Shown here piece by piece: positions 6,519 to 14,319 of a stretch of 29,928 nucleotides of DNA. The DNA lies in assembly GCA_022790905.1 (NCBI GenBank), contig JAAVYC010000235.1, forward strand, positions 1 to 29,928, written 5' to 3'. Source of the stretch: Lachnospiraceae bacterium (GTDB taxonomy: Bacteria; Bacillota; Clostridia; Lachnospirales; Lachnospiraceae). The first letter of the stretch is position 1. Every line of letters starts with the position of its first letter. The translations under genes were made by a program, and so were the position numbers. The notes below the pieces were generated by a model, which was not told the DNA's origin, ran no database searches, and was given only the letters and a program-made list of their open reading frames with translations.

Positions 6519-8009
6519 TCAATAAATAATAATCGGGTATCCTCCCTCAATCGTATTGTAAATGATCTCCGCCTGATTTCTTGGAAGATTGATACACCCA
6601 TGGCTTCCGTTTGTCTTATATCGCTCCCCGCCAAAAGATGTCTGCCAATCCGCGTCATGAAGGCCCTGACCATATACAAACGGCATCCAATAAGTCACTG
6701 TCGTCTCATATCCATAGATATCACTGCTCAAAGTATATGGACTTGCCTTATAGGCAATCGGCCATGCTCCTCGATAGGTCTGCCATCCCTCTTTTGGACG
6801 ACCACTGACAATATCTGTCTCCGTCACAAGTACCCCGTTTTTATAAAGCCATAGATGTTGTTTATCCAAACTGACTTCCACATAACTTCCTAAAAGGTCA
6901 TCATTTCCCTCTCTTGCCCTTCCTTTTTTCTTATATACGGGCTCTCTTTTCACACTCTCTCCGCTTTTCAAATCTTCTAATAATTGCTGCAATTCTGCAT
7001 CCTGATCAATTCGATATCCATATTCATTTCCCTGAATCGTGATCTCTCTTCCATCGGAAGCTCTAAAAGGACGTGTTGCATACAAAGTATTGTACTCTGA
7101 GGCCAGTTCCGAAATAAAAGTGGACGCCTGCTCTTTCTTGATATCGACATTATCATCGCTGATATCAATCCACGAATGAATTTTCTTTGTATTCAATTTT
7201 TCAAGTGTACTCCCAAATGTATAGGTGATGGTCGCCTTTCTATAATTTCGTAATTGCTCGTTGAGCTCTTCTAATCTTTTATCTAACTTTTTATCCTTTG
7301 CCGACGACGCTTTTTGGTATACGTTGTTTCCGACCTTTATCTCCGCTTTTCCTGTAAGCAGATTTTCTAAAAATTCTTTTTCCAGTACTTTATGTACCTG
7401 CTCTAACATCCGTTTTCCATCTATTTGATTTCCCTGCACTTCTTTTATAAGAACAAATTCTTCTTTTTTCTTGTCATATTTTGTATGTGCATCGATAGAT
7501 TTTGTCCGATTTTTAGAATTTAACCTTTTAGAAGCAATCGCCTCTTTTTCTCTTTCTTCATCCTTTTGAATCTCACATTTAATCGAATAATCTTTTGTTT
7601 TTCCAAATAGTTTAAATGACTTTTGTTTTTCCCCTCTTTGCTCTTTGATATCTGAAAGCTCTTCTTCCATTATCAATTTTTCCAATGTATATCCCAGGTC
7701 TCCTAATGTCGTCCTGTATATTTCTTTTCCCTTTTCTAAAAAAACAACTTTTTTATCTCGGAACGTTTTTGCAATCTTTTCAGAAGCCTCTATCGGGGTG
7801 AGCTTTGAAATATCCAGACCGTATACGGAGATCCTGTATCCCATAGTCTCTTTTTCCACCCGTTTCCTATGTATCTGAAACCATACGAAAAAGAACACAA
7901 TACATAAAAGACATACAAAAAGTGCCAACTGCCATCTTATTCTTTTATTTCTATTCTTCTGTCTTTTATTTCTTTGTCTTCTACTTTTTTGTCTCATATC
8001 ATCTCTCAT
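6519..8009 (-). CDS. Membrane-anchored L,D-transpeptidase (YkuD domain)
   Basis: A 496-aa cell-wall enzyme predicted to form 3-3 or similar peptidoglycan crosslinks outside the membrane. The first 27 residues are very basic, followed by one signal-anchor helix at about 28-48. The middle (about 60-350) is a lysine-rich extracellular region that resembles the peptidoglycan-binding type 4 repeats found in Gram-positive YkuD proteins. The catalytic domain (about 375-496) shows EVSLDKQHLWLYKNG, GLHDADW and GSHGCINLPR, with the nucleophile Cys at about 472. Two starts are possible, ATG at 8009 and at 7997; the AAGAGG and GAAAGAA stretch upstream favours the first. It has its own promoter and terminator, so it is a single-gene unit. 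Confidence 0.93.
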   Translation of the reverse strand: MRDDMRQKSRRQRNKRQKNRNKRIRWQLALFVCLLCIVFFFVWFQIHRKRVEKETMGYRISVYGLDISKLTPIEASEKIAKTFRDKKVVFLEKGKEIYRTTLGDLGYTLEKLIMEEELSDIKEQRGEKQKSFKLFGKTKDYSIKCEIQKDEEREKEAIASKRLNSKNRTKSIDAHTKYDKKKEEFVLIKEVQGNQIDGKRMLEQVHKVLEKEFLENLLTGKAEIKVGNNVYQKASSAKDKKLDKRLEELNEQLRNYRKATITYTFGSTLEKLNTKKIHSWIDISDDNVDIKKEQASTFISELASEYNTLYATRPFRASDGREITIQGNEYGYRIDQDAELQQLLEDLKSGESVKREPVYKKKGRAREGNDDLLGSYVEVSLDKQHLWLYKNGVLVTETDIVSGRPKEGWQTYRGAWPIAYKASPYTLSSDIYGYETTVTYWMPFVYGQGLHDADWQTSFGGERYKTNGSHGCINLPRNQAEIIYNTIEGGYPIIIY

Positions 8010-8057
8010 ATTTCTTTCAGTCCTCTTACAAATTATGCTATTAACTATTTATTATTC

Positions 8058-8086
8058 ATTATACTTCACAGATTGTCCTCTGTCAT
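8058..8086 (-). promoter_or_regulatory. Predicted promoter of the L,D-transpeptidase gene
   Basis: On the minus strand: ATGACA (-35, 8081-8086), 17 bases, TATAAT (-10, 8058-8063), placing the transcript start near 8051, about 42 bases before the ATG. Confidence 0.65.
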
Positions 8087-8150
8087 CCCGTTTAAAGTGG
8101 CAAAATTCTTAAGATTTTCTATACAAATTCAAAAGACTTTCCTACAGAAC

Positions 8151-8180
8151 CAAAAAGGAGCTCCATAAAACGAAGCTCCT
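8151..8180 (-). terminator. Terminator at the end of the pyrCFKD operon
   Basis: AGGAGCT (8174-8180, minus strand) pairs with AGCTCCT (8156-8162), followed by a TTTTTGG tail. It lies 16 bases after the stop codon of the secreted-protein gene, so that gene is the last of the pyr transcript. Confidence 0.8.
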
Positions 8181-8195
8181 CTGCAAACCCTATAT

Positions 8196-8543
8196 TTATC
8201 TGTGATGTCTTCCTCCTCCATGATGTCCTGAATAAGAATTTCTTCCATAATTGTGATAATTATTGTGGTAATGCATATCCCCATTATCACAGTATCCATC
8301 CTGATTCTCGTCTACAAAATATGGACAGCCATTTCCCGCTGGTGTTACGTTTGTTGTTGGTGTTACATTTGTTGTCGGCGTTACATCTGTTGTTGGTGTT
8401 ACATCTGTTGTCTGTGTCACATTGACCGCCCGCTTCGGGCTATCTGTCGCCTGCTGATTTCCATTTGAAGACATAGAATACGAATTCGCTCCTATCGTTA
8501 CAGACATTGCCCCAAGTATCCCTAATACGATTAATTTTCCCAT
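8196..8543 (-). CDS. Small secreted repeat protein with Ca-loop-like motif and His-rich tail
   Basis: A 115-aa protein I cannot assign to a named family. Residues 1-19 form a short signal peptide (MGKLIVLGILGAMSVTIGA). A Ser/Thr/Gln-rich stretch follows, then about four D/N-VTPTT hexapeptide repeats (about 43-67) that look like a flexible surface linker. Next comes NGCPYFVDENQDGYCDNGD, with two cysteines and a DENQDGYCD segment like the calcium loops of EF-hand or dockerin proteins. The last 30 residues are rich in His, Asn, Tyr and Gly (HYHNNYHNYG, HHGGGRHHR), suggesting metal binding. The ATG has AGGAGG upstream, which overlaps the pyrD stop codon region, so it is the last gene of the pyrimidine operon. 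Metal capture at the surface is inference only. Confidence 0.8.
   Translation of the reverse strand: MGKLIVLGILGAMSVTIGANSYSMSSNGNQQATDSPKRAVNVTQTTDVTPTTDVTPTTNVTPTTNVTPAGNGCPYFVDENQDGYCDNGDMHYHNNYHNYGRNSYSGHHGGGRHHR
8341..8412 (-). repeat. Four 18-bp tandem repeats inside the secreted-protein gene
   Basis: Units at 8341-8358, 8359-8376, 8377-8394 and 8395-8412 follow the plus-strand pattern GGTGTTACATTTGTTGTT with two to four changes each, and encode the VTPTT(D/N) hexapeptides. The in-frame 18-bp unit could vary in copy number between strains. Confidence 0.9.
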
Positions 8544-8559
8544 TTTATTTACCTCCTAA

Positions 8560-9471
8560 TTATCCTTTTACTGCTCCAATTAACTCATTGATATCTGAAA
8601 TTCCATATTCTACCAGATAACTTTTTATTCCATCTAAAATATCTACTGTAGCTGTCGGATTATTGAAATTTGCCGTTCCAACTGAAACTGCCGTTGCACC
8701 TGCAAGAATCATCTCAATGGCATCTTCAGCAGTCGTAATTCCTCCCATTCCAATAATCGGTATTGCAACTGCCTGCGCCGCCTGATAGACCATGCGAACT
8801 GCAACTGGATGAATGGCCGGCCCAGACAATCCACCCGTCTGATTCGCCAGAGCAAATTTACGGGTATGCACGTTGATTTTCATTCCTGTCAGAGTATTAA
8901 TCAAAGAAAGTACATCAGCTCCCCCCGCCTCCGCAGCCTTTGCCATCTGCACAATATCCGTCACATTTGGACTTAATTTTACAATCATTGGCTGCTTCGC
9001 ATATCGTTTAACTTCTTTTGTAATTGTCTCTACTGATTTCGGATCCTGACCAAAAGCAATCCCTCCCTCTTTTACATTGGGACAGGAAATATTGACTTCT
9101 ATCATATCAATCGGCTGATCCGAGAGACGCTCTACCACTTCACAATAATCTTCCGCTGTCTTTCCACAGACATTGACGATGATCTTTGTATCAAATTGTT
9201 TTAAAAATGGAATATCTCTCTCCACGAAAAGGTCAATTCCCGGGTTTTGCAATCCTACAGCATTCAACATTCCACCGTAGACCTCCGCTACTCGAGGCGT
9301 CGCATTGCCCTCCCACGGCACATTGGCAACTCCTTTCGTCACAACAGCCCCCAGTTGATTCAAATCCAAAAATTCTCCATACTCGACACCGGAACCAAAC
9401 GTGCCAGAAGCCGTCATCACCGGATTATTTAACGTCACACCCGCCAAATCCACTTTCAGATTTATCACCAT
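8560..9471 (-). CDS. pyrD: Dihydroorotate dehydrogenase B, catalytic subunit PyrD (class 1B)
   Basis: PyrD oxidises dihydroorotate to orotate using FMN, passing electrons to PyrK and then NAD+. The 303-aa length, TKGV near residue 45 and the signature VNISCPNVKEGG, with Cys130 as the active-site base characteristic of class 1 enzymes, are clear. FMN phosphate-binding glycines are seen in IIGMGGITTAEDA and VSVGTANF. The neighbouring pyrK shows that it is the NAD-linked 1B type. GGGAGGTGAA precedes the ATG. It follows pyrK by 34 bases and is followed at once by the small secreted-protein gene. Confidence 0.97.
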   Translation of the reverse strand: MVINLKVDLAGVTLNNPVMTASGTFGSGVEYGEFLDLNQLGAVVTKGVANVPWEGNATPRVAEVYGGMLNAVGLQNPGIDLFVERDIPFLKQFDTKIIVNVCGKTAEDYCEVVERLSDQPIDMIEVNISCPNVKEGGIAFGQDPKSVETITKEVKRYAKQPMIVKLSPNVTDIVQMAKAAEAGGADVLSLINTLTGMKINVHTRKFALANQTGGLSGPAIHPVAVRMVYQAAQAVAIPIIGMGGITTAEDAIEMILAGATAVSVGTANFNNPTATVDILDGIKSYLVEYGISDINELIGAVKG

Positions 9472-9505
9472 TTCACCTCCCTATTTAATTCTATTTCCAA
9501 ATTCA

Positions 9506-10279
9506 TTACAACTCTACCTCTTCAGCCAAAAAAACCGGCCCTTCTTTACAAATACGTTTATTATGTACATTTGTGTGTCCGTCTTTATGCTTGGATTTGC
9601 ATACACAGCCAAGGCAAGCGCCAATTCCACACGCCATTCGCTCTTCCAAAGAAATCCAACACTCCATATGTTTTTCTTTCGCATATTCCTTCAATGCCTT
9701 TAACATCGGTGTCGGCCCGCAGGCGTAAATGATATCGGCCTCCAATTCGTTGACCTCTATCGCATCTAGTACAGTTCCCATGGTTCCGGTACTTCCATCC
9801 TCCGTCGCGAGATAGACATCTGTATTCTCTAATTTTTCAAATTCTTCTGTCAAAAACAGTTCGTCGCGATAGCCCAAAATAATTTGCTTTTCACACGAAA
9901 GCTCTTTTGCCAACTCCAACATCGGAGGAATTCCGACACCTCCTCCAATTAAAAACGCTTTTTTTGTCTTCTTCGGAAATCCATTTCCAAGTGGTCCCAT
10001 AACATCTATAATATCACCGGAGCGCACATGCGAGAACTCTTCGGTTCCTTTTCCCACAACACGATAAACAATCCGTAAAGCTCCATCATTTCTATCCAAT
10101 TCACAGATACTGATCGGTCTTGGAAGAAGACGACTCCCGTCCTGACTATACACAGAAATAAATTGTCCTGCTTTCGCTTTTTCCACTATTTTGTCTGTCT
10201 TTAACCACATACTGTATACGCCATCTGCAATTTCTTCCTGCCGAATGACAAATGCTTTTTCCCTATACCTTTCTGCCAT
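9506..10279 (-). CDS. pyrK: Dihydroorotate dehydrogenase B, electron-transfer subunit PyrK
   Basis: PyrK is the FAD and [2Fe-2S] subunit that takes electrons from PyrD to NAD+. The 257-aa product has the FAD-binding segment RLLPRPISICEL, the GPLGNGF segment, the NAD-binding FLIGGGVGIPPMLELAKEL, and a C-terminal cysteine cluster CGIGACLGCVCKS...RICKEG with C217, C222, C225 and C244 as probable cluster ligands. An extra Cys at 227 lies within the cluster region. GGAGAGGGAA precedes the ATG. The gene lies between pyrF and pyrD with short gaps, consistent with co-expression of both dehydrogenase subunits. Confidence 0.97.
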   Translation of the reverse strand: MAERYREKAFVIRQEEIADGVYSMWLKTDKIVEKAKAGQFISVYSQDGSRLLPRPISICELDRNDGALRIVYRVVGKGTEEFSHVRSGDIIDVMGPLGNGFPKKTKKAFLIGGGVGIPPMLELAKELSCEKQIILGYRDELFLTEEFEKLENTDVYLATEDGSTGTMGTVLDAIEVNELEADIIYACGPTPMLKALKEYAKEKHMECWISLEERMACGIGACLGCVCKSKHKDGHTNVHNKRICKEGPVFLAEEVEL

Positions 10280-10298
10280 TTCCCTCTCCTATTCCTCT

Positions 10299-11228
10299 CT
10301 ATTTTACACGAAGAAGCGCTCCGTTAATATCTTCTATCATATCAACTACCGCCGCTCTGGAGGCATCCTCAAAATTTTCCTCACCAAATTTTGTATATTC
10401 TTCTTGCCTATATGCCGCAATAATTCCTCTGGAAGAGTTGACGATTGCTCCCAATCCATCTCTATTAAAAAAATGAACTAAATCTTCCCCTTTTCCTCCC
10501 TGTGCTCCGTATCCCGGAACTAAAATAAAACTTTTTGGCATCACGTTTCTCAAGACTTTTCCCATTTCCGGATAAGTAGCCCCCACTACCGCTCCGATAT
10601 GGCTATAGTTCTCTCCCATATGGTCCTGTCCCCATTCGGCTACCTTTTCTCCTACCCACTCATAGAGAGGACGTCCGTCTATCACGCGATCCTGAAATTC
10701 TCCGCTGGATGGATTTGAAGTTTTGACCAAAATAAACAGGCCCTTTTTTTCTTCTTTACAGACGTCAATAAAGGGTTTCACTCCATCTGTTCCCAGATAG
10801 GGATTGACTGTTACAAAATCTTCGTCAAACGCTGAATACTCTTTACTCCCCACCTGCACTTTTCCCAAATGTCCTGTCGCATAAGCTGCAGAAGTGGAAC
10901 CGATATCTCCTCTTTTGATATCTCCGATCACGATCAAATCTTTTTCATGACAATAGTCAACGGTCTTTTGAAAGGCCTTTAACCCTTCAATTCCAAACTG
11001 TTCATACATGGCAATCTGCGGTTTTACTGCCGGTATCAGATCACAGATGGCATCTACTATTTTTTTGTTAAACTGCCAGATGGCATCTGCCGCGCCCGCA
11101 AGTGTCTCTCCGTATTCCCTGAACGATTTTTTTTGTATGTGTTCCGGAATATAACTGAGCATCGGATCTAGGCCCACTACAATCGGCGCTCTGGTCTTTT
11201 GAATTTTCGCTACGAGTCTGTCTATCAT
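10299..11228 (-). CDS. pyrF: Orotidine 5'-phosphate decarboxylase PyrF (long, type 2)
   Basis: PyrF decarboxylates OMP to UMP, the last step of the pathway. The catalytic motif is IVIGDIKRGDIGST, giving D103, K105 and D108 of the D-K-x-x-D array. At 309 aa it belongs to the longer type 2 enzymes rather than the roughly 230-aa form. FILVPGYGAQGGKGEDL near residue 235 and IVNSSRGIIAAY form the phosphate-binding end of the barrel. AGGAGACAAAA precedes the ATG, and the gene starts 38 bases after the pyrC stop. Confidence 0.97.
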   Translation of the reverse strand: MIDRLVAKIQKTRAPIVVGLDPMLSYIPEHIQKKSFREYGETLAGAADAIWQFNKKIVDAICDLIPAVKPQIAMYEQFGIEGLKAFQKTVDYCHEKDLIVIGDIKRGDIGSTSAAYATGHLGKVQVGSKEYSAFDEDFVTVNPYLGTDGVKPFIDVCKEEKKGLFILVKTSNPSSGEFQDRVIDGRPLYEWVGEKVAEWGQDHMGENYSHIGAVVGATYPEMGKVLRNVMPKSFILVPGYGAQGGKGEDLVHFFNRDGLGAIVNSSRGIIAAYRQEEYTKFGEENFEDASRAAVVDMIEDINGALLRVK

Positions 11229-11266
11229 TTTTGTCTCCTGTCATTTCTATTCTTTTTCCTGTCTTT

Positions 11267-12544
11267 TTACTCTGCTTCATAGATTACTCTTCCATCGCAG
11301 ACTGTCATTCTCACTTCTCCCGTCACACTGCGGCCATGAAACGGAGTATTTCTTCCTTTTGAGACGAATTGCTCTGCATCGATCTGATATTCTTTTTCGG
11401 GATCAAAGATAACGATATCGGCCGGTTTTCCTTCTCTCAGGCTTCCTCTGTCGCTTCCGATAACCTTCGCAGGGTTATAGCTCATCTTCTCCGCCATCTG
11501 CATCGGCGTCAGATATCCTTTTAACACCAGCTCTGTATAAGTCAAAGCCGCCGCTGTCTCAATGCCAACAATCCCAAACGGTGCCTTTTCCATAGAACAA
11601 TTTTTATCTTGTACCGTGTGGGGCGCGTGATCCGTGGCAATCACATCCATAATATTCTCTTTTAATCCCTGTCTCAGTGTCTCCACATCTTCCTTTGTAC
11701 GAAGAGGTGGATTCATCTTATAATTTGTATCCCGTGGATTCAAATCGTCTGTCGTCAGTATAAAATGATGCGGACACACTTCCGCTGTAACGGAAATTCC
11801 TTCCTCTTTCGCCTGTTTTACCATCTTAACGCTGTCTTTCGTGGAACAGTGACAGAGGTGAAGTTTTGCCCCTGTTTCTTTTGCAAGCATAATGTCTCTT
11901 GCGATAATCACATCCTCCACATTATTGGTGATTCCCGGGAAACCCATTTTCTCCGTTACCGTATCAGCATTTACCACTCCGCCATCTACCAGATATTGAT
12001 CTTCACAGTGTGCAAAAACCGGTATTTCACACTCCGCCGCAATCTCCATTGCCTCTTTGTAGAGCTTTGTATTCATAACCGACTTTCCATCCTCACTGAT
12101 CGCCGGTGTTCCTGCTGCTGCCATCCCGCGGATATCAGACAGACTCTCTCCTTTTTGCCCCTTTGTCACAGCGCCAATCTGCAGTACACGTGTCTTCCCA
12201 ACATTTTCTGCCTTCCTGTGCACATAGTTCACCACATCGGCATTGTCCACTACCGGCTTTGTATTCGGCATTGCGAGAATCGTTGTATAACCTCCTCGCG
12301 CCGCTGCACAGACCCCGCTCTCAACGGTCTCCTTGTGCTCAAATCCGGGATCTCTCAAATGTACATGCAAATCAATAAATCCCGGCATGACATAACAGTC
12401 TTTCGCATCGACGACACGTTCCGCCTCGCATTTCAACTCTTTTCCCGTCTTTACGATTATTCCCTCATCAATCAAGATATCTATCACTTCATCTGTCCCC
12501 GTAGAAGGGTCTAACACATGTCCGTTTTTTATGAAAAGCTTCAT
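11267..12544 (-). CDS. pyrC: Dihydroorotase PyrC (class I)
   Basis: PyrC closes carbamoyl aspartate to dihydroorotate and is a zinc amidohydrolase. From the ATG at 12544 the product is 425 aa. MPGFIDLHVHLRDPGFEHKE holds the metal ligands H60 and H62, later ligands are in FAHCED and HLCHCST, and VIATDHAPH contains the catalytic Asp. Length and motifs fit class I. An upstream in-frame start at 12589 would place the codon at the transcript start, and only the ATG at 12544 has a ribosome site (GTGAGG), so I use that one. It is the first gene of pyrC-F-K-D; carbamoyl-phosphate synthase and aspartate carbamoyltransferase genes are not in this window. Confidence 0.97.
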   Translation of the reverse strand: MKLFIKNGHVLDPSTGTDEVIDILIDEGIIVKTGKELKCEAERVVDAKDCYVMPGFIDLHVHLRDPGFEHKETVESGVCAAARGGYTTILAMPNTKPVVDNADVVNYVHRKAENVGKTRVLQIGAVTKGQKGESLSDIRGMAAAGTPAISEDGKSVMNTKLYKEAMEIAAECEIPVFAHCEDQYLVDGGVVNADTVTEKMGFPGITNNVEDVIIARDIMLAKETGAKLHLCHCSTKDSVKMVKQAKEEGISVTAEVCPHHFILTTDDLNPRDTNYKMNPPLRTKEDVETLRQGLKENIMDVIATDHAPHTVQDKNCSMEKAPFGIVGIETAAALTYTELVLKGYLTPMQMAEKMSYNPAKVIGSDRGSLREGKPADIVIFDPEKEYQIDAEQFVSKGRNTPFHGRSVTGEVRMTVCDGRVIYEAE

Positions 12545-12593
12545 TTTTTTCCTCACTTTCCGTTTTTCCTTTTTGACATATTTTATCACTTTT

Positions 12594-12622
12594 ATTTTAT
12601 CATGCTATCTACACGATCGCAA
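12594..12622 (-). promoter_or_regulatory. Predicted promoter of the pyrCFKD operon
   Basis: On the minus strand: TTGCGA (-35, 12617-12622), 17 bases, TAAAAT (-10, 12594-12599). The leader is only about 40 bases, with no PyrR-type attenuator that I can recognise, so regulation by PyrR-dependent termination at this site seems unlikely. Confidence 0.6.
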
Positions 12623-12672
12623 CCGCCCCTATGGAAATAGTAAGGAAAGTTTTTTTGATTTCTATTATTTAC

Positions 12673-12719
12673 ACAAAAAAATATCGCAAAATAACTATCT
12701 CTTAGCCATTTCGCGACAT
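12673..12719 (-). terminator. Strong terminator of the WYL-headed operon
   Basis: A 17-bp stem (arms 12703-12719 and 12681-12697, four G-T pairs in RNA) with a 5-base loop is followed by seven T residues on the minus strand. It lies directly after the stop of the DUF6483-like gene and before the pyr promoter. Confidence 0.9.
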
Positions 12720-12722
12720 CTC

Positions 12723-13112
12723 TTATTCCTCTGCCTCTTCCAGTAAAGATTCCGCCATGCTTCCGTATCCATAATAATTCGCCGCATAACGAATTCCTTC
12801 TATAATCTCTTTTCTCGAAAAATGATGAGCCTCTAAAAATTTATCGTCCTTTTGGTTTAAGTATCCATAAAACAGTAAAGCATCTTCTAGATCCCATCCA
12901 CTTCCCTGTTCTATCCCATCCAATAACTGATTCTCCGCTTCCTCAATCTTTCCCTCATCAGTCAACTTTTTTAAGAGCTTTCCCTGCTCTTTGGTCTCCT
13001 CGCGAACCACATACATTTCTTTGTCAATATCCTCTCCGTAGATGGCTTTAATCAGGACACGAATCACTTCATGTATGATTCTCATGACATAATCTTTTTC
13101 AAATACACTCAT
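12723..13112 (-). CDS. Small helical cytoplasmic protein (DUF6483-like)
   Basis: A 129-aa soluble, strongly acidic protein beginning MSVFEKDYVMRIIHEVIRVL. It appears almost entirely alpha-helical, with TPR-like spacing in the second half (EDALLFYGYLNQKDDKFLEA, then a helix with GIRYAANYYGYG). It resembles short Lachnospiraceae proteins that I believe are grouped as DUF6483; I know no function. GAGAGGAAACA precedes the ATG. It starts 30 bases after the VanZ-family gene and is directly followed by the 17-bp terminator stem, so it is the last gene of its operon. Confidence 0.8.
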   Translation of the reverse strand: MSVFEKDYVMRIIHEVIRVLIKAIYGEDIDKEMYVVREETKEQGKLLKKLTDEGKIEEAENQLLDGIEQGSGWDLEDALLFYGYLNQKDDKFLEAHHFSRKEIIEGIRYAANYYGYGSMAESLLEEAEE

Positions 13113-13142
13113 TGTTTCCTCTCTATATTGGGCAACATCTCT

Positions 13143-13694
13143 TTAAGACTCCAGATTCATTGCGAGACGCCACCATCTTCTCTTTTGAAATATCCGGTTG
13201 CATACGGCATATATTCCATATCCGATCAGGCTTCCGGCCGTATTCATGATGAAATCATCTACATCTGCGGATCGCCCGATAAAATATTGAATAGTCTCAA
13301 TGCCGACAATCAAAATCGCAACGACTCCTACGGTCCTGTAGCATTTTCTCAGTCGCTTAAATACAATCGGAAGAATAAAGCCCATCGGTACTAACATACC
13401 AAGGTTTAGCAGCAATTGTTCGATCATTCTCCTGCTTCCCATCGCATAGGTACTTTTTAACCAGATAAACGGATGAAGGTTTATCAGGTGATAGGATGAA
13501 AAACGAATACCTCCCACAAAAAGCGTGGCATAGAGAAGGCTTACCGTCACTCCGACAAAAATAAAAATTGATAAATGACGCAGGAAGGGCCTTTTTCCAT
13601 ATTTTCTTCTGTTCCAAAAGTAAATCGGAGCGTATAAAATCAGTGAAACTACTGTCATAATCGGAACTCCCAAAATCAAAAAACCTACTACCAT
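13143..13694 (-). CDS. VanZ-family membrane protein (second copy)
   Basis: A 183-aa protein with about five hydrophobic segments. The VanZ-like features are INLHPFIWLKSTY, QLLLNLGMLVPMGFILPIVF, and the SADVDDFIMNTAGSLIGYGIY segment near the C terminus, closely parallel to the VanZ-family protein at 3323-3793. I chose the ATG at 13694 because AAGAGGG lies 6 bases upstream; an ATG at 13715 has no such site. A -10-like TATCAT (13750-13755) and a perfect 12-bp palindrome (13727-13738) lie just upstream, so it may have its own regulated promoter inside the longer gene row. The C-terminal tail is basic. Confidence 0.88.
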   Translation of the reverse strand: MVVGFLILGVPIMTVVSLILYAPIYFWNRRKYGKRPFLRHLSIFIFVGVTVSLLYATLFVGGIRFSSYHLINLHPFIWLKSTYAMGSRRMIEQLLLNLGMLVPMGFILPIVFKRLRKCYRTVGVVAILIVGIETIQYFIGRSADVDDFIMNTAGSLIGYGIYAVCNRIFQKRRWWRLAMNLES

Positions 13695-13726
13695 ATTTTT
13701 CCCTCTTTCTCTCATCTCATTAGCCT

Positions 13727-13738
13727 GACAATATTGTC
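13727..13738. promoter_or_regulatory. Palindrome upstream of the second VanZ-family gene
   Basis: GACAATATTGTC is a perfect 12-bp palindrome 33-44 bases before the start codon and a few bases after where transcription from the TATCAT -10-like box (13750-13755) would begin. A repressor site is possible. No good -35 box is seen, so support is limited. Confidence 0.35.
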
Positions 13739-13809
13739 TGTCATAGAAAATGATAGCATACTTTTCTTAAAACTTTTTTAAGGCTTTCCTAAATTTTGCA
13801 CGTGTTTTT

Positions 13810-14319
13810 TCATTTTTCATACACTTTTATCGGACCACATTTTTCTCTGATAAACGTCTGAAAATCCTCATACGTCCCCACTGTAAAACCGGACGGGCTG
13901 AGTAAAATACTGTTATTTTTCCCTATTTTCAATACGCAGGAATATTTCAGATCATAGATTTCCTGAACCTGCGTATAGTCGACTTCGATAAAAACATTCC
14001 CCTCAGAGAGAGTAATTTTATCTCCAAATTGCACAACTGTCTCATATTGTTTTCCTCCGTGAAGACGATTGTTCGCTTCCTTTAACCCCTTTTTCATACT
14101 TGGGGACAGGATTGCAAGAGTCAGTAAAATAATGATCAGACAGGTCCCAAAGACAGCCGCCATAATATTATCTTTTTGCCAAATTGTAAAAATCAGCATG
14201 ACAAACGCAAAAACGGAAAAAAGACCTCCTATTCTCTGCGTTTTTTTACAGAGCACTTTTTTTACGTACTCCGATATCATTTCATCGTTTTGATTATATT
14301 TATTTTCATATTGTATCAT
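13810..14319 (-). CDS. YcxB-like membrane protein
   Basis: A 169-aa protein with two adjacent hydrophobic helices (about residues 30-47 and 52-71) and a soluble C-terminal domain (about 90-169) containing GDKITLSEGNVFIEVDYTQVQEIYDLKYSCVLKIG and LSPSGFTVG, typical of YcxB-like C-terminal domains, which resemble PH-like folds. The function of the family is unknown. The start overlaps the end of the upstream 248-aa membrane protein gene by 14 bases, indicating co-translation. About 115 bases separate it from the next gene. Confidence 0.83.
   Translation of the reverse strand: MIQYENKYNQNDEMISEYVKKVLCKKTQRIGGLFSVFAFVMLIFTIWQKDNIMAAVFGTCLIIILLTLAILSPSMKKGLKEANNRLHGGKQYETVVQFGDKITLSEGNVFIEVDYTQVQEIYDLKYSCVLKIGKNNSILLSPSGFTVGTYEDFQTFIREKCGPIKVYEK

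Noticed and set aside
8341..8412. Regular 18-bp repeats that might suggest a CRISPR array.
   Set aside because: The units are contiguous with no spacers, in frame, and inside a gene with a signal peptide and ribosome site.
11765..12514. A 249-codon open frame on the plus strand across pyrC.
   Set aside because: It lies wholly antisense to the well-supported pyrC gene, its product is rich in Cys, His and Arg in a way typical of reverse-strand reading, and no ribosome site is present.
12544..12593. PyrR-type attenuator in the pyr operon leader.
   Set aside because: The leader is only about 40 bases and has no terminator hairpin or PyrR-binding loop that I can recognise.
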